DNA of 64,000 bases from Pseudobythopirellula maris (GTDB taxonomy: Bacteria; Planctomycetota; Planctomycetia; Pirellulales; Lacipirellulaceae). The DNA lies in NCBI RefSeq assembly GCF_007859945.1, contig NZ_SJPQ01000004.1, positions 434,001-498,000 on the forward strand, written 5' to 3'. The notes beneath the pieces were generated by a model, which made no database searches, was not told the origin of the DNA, and saw only the letters and a program-made list of their open reading frames with translations. Shown here piece by piece: positions 48,354 through 55,785 of this stretch. Position 1 is the first letter of the stretch, and each line of letters starts with the position of its first letter. The translations under genes and the position numbers were made by a program.

Positions 48354-49397
48354 ATGACGACTTCGCTCTCGCTGCCGCTCGCGTTGTTCCATCGGTTGCT
48401 GATCGGTTGGGCCCTGGTGTTTTGCGCCGCGGGGGCTTGGGCTCAGCAAGACGCCGCAACCGAGACGGCCCAGGCCGACTCCGCCTGGCAGCCGCCCCAA
48501 GACCCGCGGCAGTGGCTCGGCAGCGAGCCGCTCACGCCCGAGTCGCTAAAGGGCAAAGGGGTGATCCTCTGCTTCTTTGACGAGGAGAGTGAGGAGGTCG
48601 ACGACGGCTGGCCGGCGATGCTCGCCTTGGCGGCCGAGAACCAGGGCAAGCCGGTGATCTTTATCGCCGTGAGCTCCGGGACCGAACCGCGTGAGCTCGC
48701 CCGCTACGTTGGCCGGCACCGCATCACCTGGCCGGTGATACTCGATTACGACCGCTCTTTCGAGTCGCGGTTCGGCTTCGGACCGATCAACGACCGCCAC
48801 CCGGCCGAGGTGCGGGTTGTGAATGCCGAGGGCAAGGTGCTGCCCGGCGCCTTGTCGGACATGCCGGGCACGATCGAGAAGGCCCTGGAGGGCGCCGCCT
48901 GGCGGGTCGACCCCACCACCGTGCCCCAGTCGCTGCTCGGCGCGTGGCGTGACGTGGAGTTCGGATCATTCGCCAGTGCGGCCGGCGTGATCCGACGGAC
49001 GGAGAAGAGCCGAGACGAGGCCATCAAGGCGGGCGGCGCGCTGTTGCTCGAGGCGGTCAACAAAGAAATGAACGCCGCTCTCACCGAGGCGATCGACGCC
49101 TTCCGCTCCGAGCAATACTGGGAAACTTACAAGAAGCTCGACGCGGTCCAAACCCGATTCGACGGCTATGAGTTCCCTCACGACATCGAGGGCAAGCTCC
49201 GCGAGCTTGCCAAGCGAGACGACGTGAAGGAGGAGCTCAACGCCCGCCGCACCTTGGAGAAGGCGGTGCGGACCGCCATGAAAGGCAGCAGTGGCGCCTT
49301 GCGGCGTGCCCGCGGCATGCTCGAGCGGATCGTCAACGACGCGTCCGAAACCGAGGCCGCCGACCGCGCACGCGAGATGCTGAGTCAGCAGCCCTGA
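48354..49397 (+). CDS. secreted thioredoxin-fold protein without active-site cysteines
   Basis: 347 residues. A signal peptide (RLLIGWALVFCAAGAWA) is followed by a thioredoxin-like domain (about residues 50-165): LKGKGVILCFFDEESEEV, then VIFIAVSSGTEP, ITWPVILDYDRSF and AEVRVVNAEGKVL, the TlpA/ResA order of strands. At the CxxC position the chain reads FFDEESEE, so there is no redox site. A helical C-terminal half of about 180 residues follows. Likely a periplasmic binding or scaffold protein. Confidence 0.8.
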   Translation: MTTSLSLPLALFHRLLIGWALVFCAAGAWAQQDAATETAQADSAWQPPQDPRQWLGSEPLTPESLKGKGVILCFFDEESEEVDDGWPAMLALAAENQGKPVIFIAVSSGTEPRELARYVGRHRITWPVILDYDRSFESRFGFGPINDRHPAEVRVVNAEGKVLPGALSDMPGTIEKALEGAAWRVDPTTVPQSLLGAWRDVEFGSFASAAGVIRRTEKSRDEAIKAGGALLLEAVNKEMNAALTEAIDAFRSEQYWETYKKLDAVQTRFDGYEFPHDIEGKLRELAKRDDVKEELNARRTLEKAVRTAMKGSSGALRRARGMLERIVNDASETEAADRAREMLSQQP

Positions 49398-49638
49398 CCG
49401 GGTCATTCATCTCTCGCCAGCCATTGTGCCTCGGCCCCTAACGGCTCCCGCCCGCTAGCACGCCCTCTTCCCTAGGCGTTTCGCCTCGCCCGGTTTGCGC
49501 AGTTTGTGCGGGTTGTTCCGCAAGTTCCTTCAATCCTGCCGGCGGCGCCGGACGATGTTCCTACGGACGGGGGCCTCCCGCTTTCTTGGGTCCCCGAGCG
49601 CACCGACGCGCGCCACACATCGAGGGGGGGAATTCGAG

Positions 49639-49962
49639 ATGATCCGCAAGCTCATAGCGGCCGCCGTGGTCGCCGCCGCGCTCGGCGCGACCGCCGACAC
49701 GGCCGACGCACAGCAGCAGGCCTACGGCCGCGCTTGGGGCGGCACGGCCGCTTCGCAAGACTGGAACCGCTTTTACCATTACCCGTACGTCTACTACCCC
49801 CAGAACTACTGGGGCAGTGAGTACTTCCGCAGCGCGGACAGCCTGTACCACCGCTATCCGCCCGAGATGCGGATCCCGGTCTACAACAAGCGTTGGCACA
49901 ACTACTACCCGGCGGGCCGTCGCTACCACAGCGGCCACCACTTTGTGCTCGACGTGTTTTGA
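49639..49962 (+). CDS. small tyrosine-rich secreted protein
   Basis: 107 residues from ATG at 49639; longer frames to the left lack signals. A signal peptide (IAAAVVAAALGATADTADAQ) precedes a compact mature part full of Tyr, His, Arg and Trp (FYHYPYVYYPQNYWGSEYF, MRIPVYNKRWHNYYPAGRR), with no Cys. The composition suggests a structural or surface protein. It looks strongly conserved in nature (no low complexity), but I do not know a function. Located 116 bp before the degenerate activator gene. Confidence 0.75.
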   Translation: MIRKLIAAAVVAAALGATADTADAQQQAYGRAWGGTAASQDWNRFYHYPYVYYPQNYWGSEYFRSADSLYHRYPPEMRIPVYNKRWHNYYPAGRRYHSGHHFVLDVF

Positions 49963-50078
49963 ACCCGGCGTGGCCTTGGGCCACCGAGCACGAAGCGACA
50001 TCCGAACACGCCCCGCGACCCCGCCGCTCTTTGCGGCGGGGCCGCAGGCGTTTGTGAAGCACGTGGTGTGAGCCGTCG

Positions 50079-51500
50079 ATGGCCAAAGCGAATCCGCACG
50101 CAACGCTGACGCCTCTCGCGCGGTTGACGGCGGCCGCCTCGCGGCCGGTGTACGTGTTGGGCTCGGACCTCAAGGTGCTGGCCGCCAATCGGGCGACGGC
50201 CGATTGGATTGGTGTCGAACCCGCCGCGCTGGTCGGCTCGAAGGTTGGTTACCACTCCGAGACCGAGGCCCCGTCGCCCACGCCGACACACGGCGCCCTC
50301 TGTCCGCCCCCCTCGTCTCTCGGCCGAGACGGCTCGGCGACACTCTCTTGCCTGGGACGCGATGGCCGTTTGCGCCACCGCCGAGCGCAATGGGTTGTGC
50401 TCCTCGACTCGCAGGCGGAGGGCGCCGCGGCTACGGTCGTCACGCTCGACGATCGCGACCTCACTCCCGCCGAGCTGGCCGAGGCGATATCGCCCAAGGC
50501 GGAGCCCGAAACGCTCCACCACGAACTCAGCAGCGCGCTGGGCGTGCTGCAACGCGAACGGATCGCCCGTGGCGCCACGGAGCTGCTGTTGGGCGAGAGC
50601 CACGCGATGCGTCGGCTGCGTGACCAACTCGGCGCCGCAGCCGCGAGCGGATGCAACGCGTTGGTCGTCGGCCCCGAGGGCTCGGCGCGCGACGCCCTGG
50701 CGCTGGTGCTGCACGACCGCACGGCTCGCCCCGGTGGTGCGAGCGGCCAACTGCTTTGTCGCCTCGATGGGGCCCACGCCGACAGCACCCAGGCTCGCCG
50801 GGTGCTCGAGCAGTGGATTGCCGAAGAGCCCGCAAGCGAGACGCGAGCCGTGCTGCTTGTTGAGCGGATTGACGCGCTCGGCGAAGATATCTGCGAAGCG
50901 ATCCTTTCAGGCTGCCGGCCGGACGCCGGACGTCGGGTGATCGCCACCGCCCCGGAGCCGCTGGCCGATGAAGGCCTCGCCGCCGCCGTCGCGACGATCA
51001 CTCTGGTTGTTCCGCCGCTCGCCGAGCGTCTCGGAGACTTGCCGCTGCTCGCCCAACTGCTGGTAGAACGCGAGAACGCCCGTGGCGGCAAGCAACTCGA
51101 AGGGCTCGCCGAACGTTCGCACGAGATGCTTGCGCTCCACCATTGGCCGGGAGACTTGGCCGAGTTGCGCTCGGTCGTCGTCTCGGCCCACGCCGCCTGC
51201 CAGGCACGTCTCATCGAACCCGGCCACCTGCCGGTGGTGATCCACCAGGCGACGCAGCTCGTTTCACGCGATCACGACAAGCCTGAGCCGATCCGCCTGG
51301 GCGAGTTCCTCGACCGCGTTGAACGCGAGTTGATCGAGCGATCGCTCGGCTTGGCTGGCGGCAACAAGGCCGAAGCGGCTCGTCTGCTGGGCGTCACCAG
51401 GCCTCGACTGTATCGCAGTCTCGATCGGCTCGGCTTGGCGTCGCCTCAGGGCGCCGACGCCGACGGAGCAGACGCCGCCGGAGGCGACGCCGATGGGTGA
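50079..51500 (+). CDS. degenerate sigma-54-activator-like regulator (PAS, AAA+-like, Fis HTH)
   Basis: 473 residues. A PAS-like N-terminus (VYVLGSDLKVLAANRATADW, about 25-45), then a domain laid out like the AAA+ core of NtrC proteins, then a Fis helix-turn-helix (NKAEAARLLGVTRPRLYRSL, about 428-447). The middle keeps family phrases (LLGESHAMRRLRDQL, PPLAERLGDLPLLAQLL, HHWPGDLAELRSVV) but the Walker A is GPEGSARDALAL with no GKT/S, the GAFTGA loop is absent and Walker B is weak. So it cannot hydrolyse ATP or contact sigma-54 in the usual way; it probably binds DNA only. It overlaps the next ORF by 8 bases. Confidence 0.85.
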   Translation: MAKANPHATLTPLARLTAAASRPVYVLGSDLKVLAANRATADWIGVEPAALVGSKVGYHSETEAPSPTPTHGALCPPPSSLGRDGSATLSCLGRDGRLRHRRAQWVVLLDSQAEGAAATVVTLDDRDLTPAELAEAISPKAEPETLHHELSSALGVLQRERIARGATELLLGESHAMRRLRDQLGAAAASGCNALVVGPEGSARDALALVLHDRTARPGGASGQLLCRLDGAHADSTQARRVLEQWIAEEPASETRAVLLVERIDALGEDICEAILSGCRPDAGRRVIATAPEPLADEGLAAAVATITLVVPPLAERLGDLPLLAQLLVERENARGGKQLEGLAERSHEMLALHHWPGDLAELRSVVVSAHAACQARLIEPGHLPVVIHQATQLVSRDHDKPEPIRLGEFLDRVERELIERSLGLAGGNKAEAARLLGVTRPRLYRSLDRLGLASPQGADADGADAAGGDADG

Positions 51501-51963
51501 CACCCACCGGGTGCGGATCGTGCTGGTCGAGCACGAGCCGCGCTGGACCGCCGCGACGCGGGTCGCGCGTCGCCTGCTAGAGTCGGGCGCCGGCCCCAGC
51601 CTTGTGACGGTCTCACGACTCGACCCACGGACGGACTGGCAAGCTCCGGAGCCGCCCGCGGTGGTGGGAATCGACGTCGCCTCGCTCGGCTGGGGGACTG
51701 CGCTCCAGCGGCTCGCCGTTCTGTGTGAGGCGCCGGGCTTAGTGCCCGTCGCCATGCTGCCGCGCTGCGGCGAAGTCGGGGAGACCGCACCGCCGACGGC
51801 CGAACTTGCCCTCTGCGAAGCCGGCGCGGCGATGGTCCTTCGCGACACGCTTGAGGCAAGCAGGCTGCTGAATCTCGCCCTGCGTGTGGGGCGGGCCGAG
51901 GGCGGCCGATCGTCTCTCTGCGCGGGGCCTCAAGCGATCTTGCAGTGCCTGCCCTGGGGCTGA
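51493..51963 (+). CDS. receiver-like protein without phospho-acceptor, 156 aa
   Basis: ATG at 51493 is inside the last codons of the degenerate regulator, so the two are translationally coupled. The order of hydrophobic strands (VRIVLVEHEP, VVGIDVASL, LVPVAMLP, AGAAMVLRD) is that of a flavodoxin-like receiver domain, but no acidic cluster or phospho-Asp with downstream Lys is visible. It may sequester or regulate its partner. This is inference from the fold pattern and the coupling. Confidence 0.62.
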   Translation: MGDTHRVRIVLVEHEPRWTAATRVARRLLESGAGPSLVTVSRLDPRTDWQAPEPPAVVGIDVASLGWGTALQRLAVLCEAPGLVPVAMLPRCGEVGETAPPTAELALCEAGAAMVLRDTLEASRLLNLALRVGRAEGGRSSLCAGPQAILQCLPWG

Positions 51964-52120
51964 AGCCGAACGCTCGGCCTCATGGGCCCGGTAGGCCACA
52001 AGCCTGTGGTCGCCTAAACTCTCGTGTTAGCAGGGTTGTCCCCCGGGACGATCCTGCGCCCGCCCTTGGCCGCGTCGCGGCATTCGGTCCCCTTCCCTGC
52101 CCTTTAACGACTCCACCGCC

Positions 52121-53197
52121 ATGCCCGCCGGCCTCACTCCCGAGGCGGTCCACGCCGCCCTCGCTGACTTCAAAGACCCCGAGACCGGCCGCTCGGTCGA
52201 GGCGATGCAGCAGGTCCGCAAAGTCGATGTCGACGGCGACAAGGTGCGCGTCGAGTTGGGGCTCACCAGTTGGGCGGCCCCGATCGCCGACGAGACCCGC
52301 TTGGCGTGTGAGCGGCTCGTTGCCGAACGGGTTCCCGAAGCTCAAGCGGTCGAGGTCGCGGTCGTAGACCACGACCGCCCCGCCGCGCAGATCGGACAGA
52401 TCGGCCTGACGGCCAAGAACGTGATCGCGGTGGGGTCGGGCAAAGGGGGAGTGGGCAAGAGCACGGTCGCCGCCTCGATCGCCCTCGGCTTGCACCGCGC
52501 CGGCAGCAAGGTGGGTCTGATGGACGCCGACGTCTACGGACCGAGTATTCCCCACCTGCTGGGCGTCAACGAACGGCCCACGGCCGAAGGCAAGCGTCTC
52601 GTGCCGGTTGAGAAGAACGGCGTGAAGGTGATGAGCATGGGCTTCCTGGTCCCGGCCGCCGAGGCGATCGTGTGGCGTGGGCCGATGCTCCACGGCGCGA
52701 TCACCCAGTTCCTGCGTGACACCGATTGGGGTGACCTCGACTACCTGATCATCGACATGCCCCCGGGCACGGGCGACATCGCGCTGACGCTCTCGCAGTT
52801 GCTGCCGATCACCGGCGCCGTGGTCGTTTGCACGCCGCAAGACGTGGCGTTGCTCGACGCGGTCAAAGCGATCGCCATGTTCCGCAAGGTGAAGATCCCG
52901 GTCCTCGGCATGGTCGAGAACATGAGTTACTTCCTCTGTCCCGACAACGGTAAGCGTTACGACATCTTCGGCAGCGGCGGGGCGAAGTCGAAGGCCGAGG
53001 AACTCGGCGTGCCGTTCTTGGGCGAAGCGCCGATCAACATCGACATCCGCAAACGCGGCGACGACGGTGAAACGGCGGGCAACTTCGACGACGAGGCGAC
53101 CGCCCCTTTCTTCTGGGACATCTGCCGATCGATGGTCCGATCGGTGATCGAGCAGCGCGGCGACGAGCCCGCGATGCCGAGTCTGCCGGTGCTTTGA
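52121..53197 (+). CDS. mrp: Mrp/ApbC-type iron-sulfur cluster carrier ATPase
   Basis: 358 residues. An N-terminal DUF59-like domain (about 5-90) is followed by the P-loop ATPase: deviant Walker A GKGGVGKST (about 107-115), DADVYGPSIPHLLG, IIDMPPGTGDIALTL. The family's carrier motif near the end normally reads NMSYFxCPxCG; here it is NMSYFLCPDNGKRYDIFG, so only Cys273 remains. It assists in iron-sulfur cluster delivery. The loss of the second Cys is unusual; cysteine-poor Mrp proteins are known in other phyla, so function may persist. Confidence 0.93.
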   Translation: MPAGLTPEAVHAALADFKDPETGRSVEAMQQVRKVDVDGDKVRVELGLTSWAAPIADETRLACERLVAERVPEAQAVEVAVVDHDRPAAQIGQIGLTAKNVIAVGSGKGGVGKSTVAASIALGLHRAGSKVGLMDADVYGPSIPHLLGVNERPTAEGKRLVPVEKNGVKVMSMGFLVPAAEAIVWRGPMLHGAITQFLRDTDWGDLDYLIIDMPPGTGDIALTLSQLLPITGAVVVCTPQDVALLDAVKAIAMFRKVKIPVLGMVENMSYFLCPDNGKRYDIFGSGGAKSKAEELGVPFLGEAPINIDIRKRGDDGETAGNFDDEATAPFFWDICRSMVRSVIEQRGDEPAMPSLPVL

Positions 53198-53275
53198 TCG
53201 CCGCCGTGTGAGACGCGATGGGCCCCTGTGGGGGCGGCCAACGGCGCCCGGGGTTTCCCGCTAGCGGCCACGACT

Positions 53276-53299
53276 GCAGGCGCCACCCAGGGCGCCTGC
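53276..53299. other. strong hairpin downstream of mrp
   Basis: GCAGGCGCC, loop ACCCAG, GGCGCCTGC: a perfect 9-bp GC stem 78 bases after the mrp stop. No T-run follows, so it may aid RNA stability or ending but is not a classical terminator. No gene is seen in 53198-53464. Confidence 0.5.
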
Positions 53300-53378
53300 T
53301 GCGGGCGGGGGGCACGATTTGGCCCACGTCCCCCCCTTTAGAGAGCCCCCGCGAAGAAACGGTAGGGCCAACAGAAAG

Positions 53379-53416
53379 AGCCGCCGACGGGGCTTTTGAG
53401 GCCCCGTCGCGCGGCT
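53379..53416 (-). terminator. terminator of the lysine-rich gene
   Basis: On the minus strand, GAGCCGC..GACGGGGC, loop CTCAAAA, GCCCCGTC..GGCGGCTC, then TTTCTGTT: a stem of about 16 pairs with one or two mismatches and a short U-rich tail, about 50 bases after the stop of the gene at 53465. Confidence 0.7.
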
Positions 53417-53464
53417 CGTATCCGATCTGAGCGAGCTTCGGCGCCAGGGGCGCCGGTCGGCACG

Positions 53465-53749
53465 CTACTTCTTCTTAGTCTTCTTTTTCTTCTTGGCGGT
53501 CTTCTTCTTGGCCGCCTTCTTCTTCACCTTCTTCTTGGCGGTCTTCTTCTTAGCCGCCTTCTTCTTGGTGGTCTTCTTTTTGGTCGCCTTCTTCTTCTTG
53601 GCGGCCTTCTTCTTGGTCGCCTTCTTCTTCTTGGCGGCCTTCTTCTTCGTCGTCTTCTTCTTGGCGACCTTCTTCTTGGCCGACTTCTTCTTGGCGACCT
53701 TCTTCTTCGCCGTCTTCTTCTTGGCGACCTTCTTCTTCTTCTTGGCCAC
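53465..53749 (-). CDS. histone H1-like lysine-repeat protein
   Basis: About 94 residues from GTG at 53749, chosen because GGAGGA lies eight bases upstream; ATG at 53764 would contain that site and add five residues. After the start the whole protein is repeats of KKxAKK, KKKAAKKKT and similar, nearly all Lys, Ala and Thr. It resembles the C-terminal tails of eukaryotic H1 and of bacterial H1-like proteins, and should compact DNA or RNA non-specifically. The DNA is a repeated TTCTTCTTGGCC pattern, prone to length change. It is followed by its own terminator. Confidence 0.85.
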   Translation of the reverse strand: MAKKKKKVAKKKTAKKKVAKKKSAKKKVAKKKTTKKKAAKKKKATKKKAAKKKKATKKKTTKKKAAKKKTAKKKVKKKAAKKKTAKKKKKTKKK

Positions 53750-54083
53750 TGTCACATCCTCCATAAAGAGTCATGGCGATCGGACGTAAACTCCGACGCC
53801 TCCTAGGCGTCGACGCGACCGCCAAGTCGCAGCTGAGCCGCTCTTCCGCAGCGGCCACCGATTGAACGCCAAAGCGATCCGCTTCCTTGGTGAACCGCTA
53901 ACGCGATTCGAGCGAAGCGAATGCAGTGACAGTCATCGGCTGCTTCTGCGCGTAACTGTAAACATTACTCCAAGCAGTGCAACAGGTTTTTCGAAAATCC
54001 TTGCTCCAAACGACCGTCGCCACGCCACCTTCGGAGCGACTCTGAGCGCCGCGCGACGAGCCGAGCACGCCGCGCCTTGCTTA

Positions 54084-54899
54084 TCAGAAAAGCGACAACG
54101 TCGAACCGTCGTTGAGCCGCGCGCACGGTTGCTTCGCGCGCTTGAGCGCGCCGAACACGCGTCTCTCTTCGTGCGATGCGCGCCGCAACGCGAAACGCTC
54201 GCCTGCGCGCAAACGCGTTTTTTCCCGAGGAATTTCGCGTTCGTCGACTTCGCTCGCACGCAGTATGGCGTTCCACGCAACCGCGCGCCGCGCGCGACGC
54301 ACGTGGATCGGGTCCCATCCGTACCAAGCACGCGGGGGCGCGACGAACGCGAGTGAGCGCTCGTGGCAGAGCGCCTGTAGCCTTTCGTCGAGCTCGCGCG
54401 ACAGCGCTCGCGCGTCGTCGAAACGGAGGCGGCTGAACGGGAAAAATATTTTTTGGAAAAACGCGAACCGACGCCTCCCAACACCCTCGATCGAGTGCAA
54501 GGGCAAGCCAACGACGCGCACTCGCGCGCCGCGCGCGACGAGTCGATCAACGCACTCCGCGACCCAATCGGCGACGCGCGCGGGCGCGACTCCGTAGAGC
54601 AAATCGTTGCCGACATCCGTCACGAGCGCGTTCGTTTGAGAAGCTGGGGCGAGTGCGTCGAGCGCGTTCCACAGCCCGCAGTCTCGAATCGAGACGATGC
54701 GTCGACCCATCACGTTCGACGCGAGGCCATAAGACCGTCCGTGCGCGGCGGTCATGAACATCTCGATCGGTCCGCCCGCAAGTTCGCGCGCCGCAGTGAC
54801 GATTGTCGGCAATCCGAAAGCGACGTTGCTCGCTCCCAGCACGACAAGCCGCTCGGCTGTCTCTGTGGGCTCGAGAGCGGTCGGTCCTTCGCCGCTCAT
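54084..54899 (-). CDS. SGNH-hydrolase-like protein
   Basis: 271 residues from ATG at 54899, which overlaps the TGA of the upstream protease gene (TGATG), so the two are coupled. Block I is VVLGASNVAFGL (the Ser is in ASN rather than GDS), block III DVGNDLLYGV with the Asn, and block V WDPIHVRR with Asp and His. So the fold and likely catalytic residues fit the SGNH/GDSL family. The 3' two-thirds of the gene are unusually rich in CGCG and use Arg codons and Ser codons in proportions unlike the neighbours, and the protein tail is very basic. Substrate unknown. Confidence 0.8.
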   Translation of the reverse strand: MSGEGPTALEPTETAERLVVLGASNVAFGLPTIVTAARELAGGPIEMFMTAAHGRSYGLASNVMGRRIVSIRDCGLWNALDALAPASQTNALVTDVGNDLLYGVAPARVADWVAECVDRLVARGARVRVVGLPLHSIEGVGRRRFAFFQKIFFPFSRLRFDDARALSRELDERLQALCHERSLAFVAPPRAWYGWDPIHVRRARRAVAWNAILRASEVDEREIPREKTRLRAGERFALRRASHEERRVFGALKRAKQPCARLNDGSTLSLF

Positions 54900-55690
54900 C
54901 AGCCGCCGCCTCGCGAGTTCCGGTACGCCCCGAGCGTTTGGTAGTTGCTGTAGCCGAGCATGCCGAACAGCACCGCAGCGAACTGGGCTCCGCTCATGAA
55001 GAACCACAGGGCCAACGCGGCCGCGACGCCGATCGAGAGCTTCAGCGACGCCTGCACCCCCCAGCTCGGCGAGCGGGCGTAGAGCAGCAGCTGCCGGGCG
55101 ATCTGGCCGCCGTCGAGCGGGTAAACCGGCATCAGGTTGAGGATCCCCCACCAGATGTTCACGTACAGCAGGTCGTGGACCAGCCGGCTGAGCTGCGGCG
55201 AGGAGAAGGCGCCGAACCAGTAAGTCCCCCACGGCAGCGTGAACCCTTGGGCGCCGCGGTACTGCTGGACGATCGCGTTGAACTGCGTTTGATCGGCGTG
55301 GGGCACGATCGCGCGGCCGGTGGCGGCGATGGCCGCCACGGTGAGCATGGCGAGCAGGAAGCCGGCCGCCGGGCCGGCGAGCGAGATCAAGATCTGTTTG
55401 GAGGGCGCCTCGTCGGCGCCGTTGCCAAATGCCAACCCGCCAAAGCTGTAGAGCACGACGTGGGGCTTGCCGCCGAAACGGCGTTGCACGATCGCGTGGC
55501 CCATCTCGTGGACGACGATCGACACGAAGACCGCCACAACCCACATCACCGCGTCGGCCGGGGCGCTCGAAGAGCCCATCACGCCCATCAGCAACGTGAT
55601 GACCCAAAAGCTAGGATGCACCCGAATCGGCACGCCCAGCAAGGAGAACTGCAGGTCGTAGGGCGAGGGCGCGATGTTGCCGAACAGCAT
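54899..55690 (-). CDS. site-2 protease family (M50) membrane peptidase
   Basis: 263 residues from ATG at 55690. About six helices; the zinc site is VHEMGHAIVQRR (HExxH) in the second or third helix and NLMPVYPLDGGQI (NxxPxxPLDG) further on. No PDZ domain, as in the small YwhC/Rip3 branch. It cuts membrane-spanning substrates in the plane of the membrane. The next gene on the strand overlaps its stop codon. Confidence 0.93.
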   Translation of the reverse strand: MLFGNIAPSPYDLQFSLLGVPIRVHPSFWVITLLMGVMGSSSAPADAVMWVVAVFVSIVVHEMGHAIVQRRFGGKPHVVLYSFGGLAFGNGADEAPSKQILISLAGPAAGFLLAMLTVAAIAATGRAIVPHADQTQFNAIVQQYRGAQGFTLPWGTYWFGAFSSPQLSRLVHDLLYVNIWWGILNLMPVYPLDGGQIARQLLLYARSPSWGVQASLKLSIGVAAALALWFFMSGAQFAAVLFGMLGYSNYQTLGAYRNSRGGG

Positions 55691-55785
55691 CCGAATCTTT
55701 TCTTCTGGGACCAATCGGTGGACGCGAACAAGAGGGGGCGCGTAAGACCCGCCCCAGCTTGGTCGGCGGCTGCGCCGATGGCAAG

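Noticed and set aside
53465-53764. Tandem TTCTTCTTGGCC pattern resembling a repeat array or CRISPR
   Set aside because: Units are not separated by unique spacers; the pattern is in frame and encodes a lysine-rich protein with a ribosome site and a terminator.
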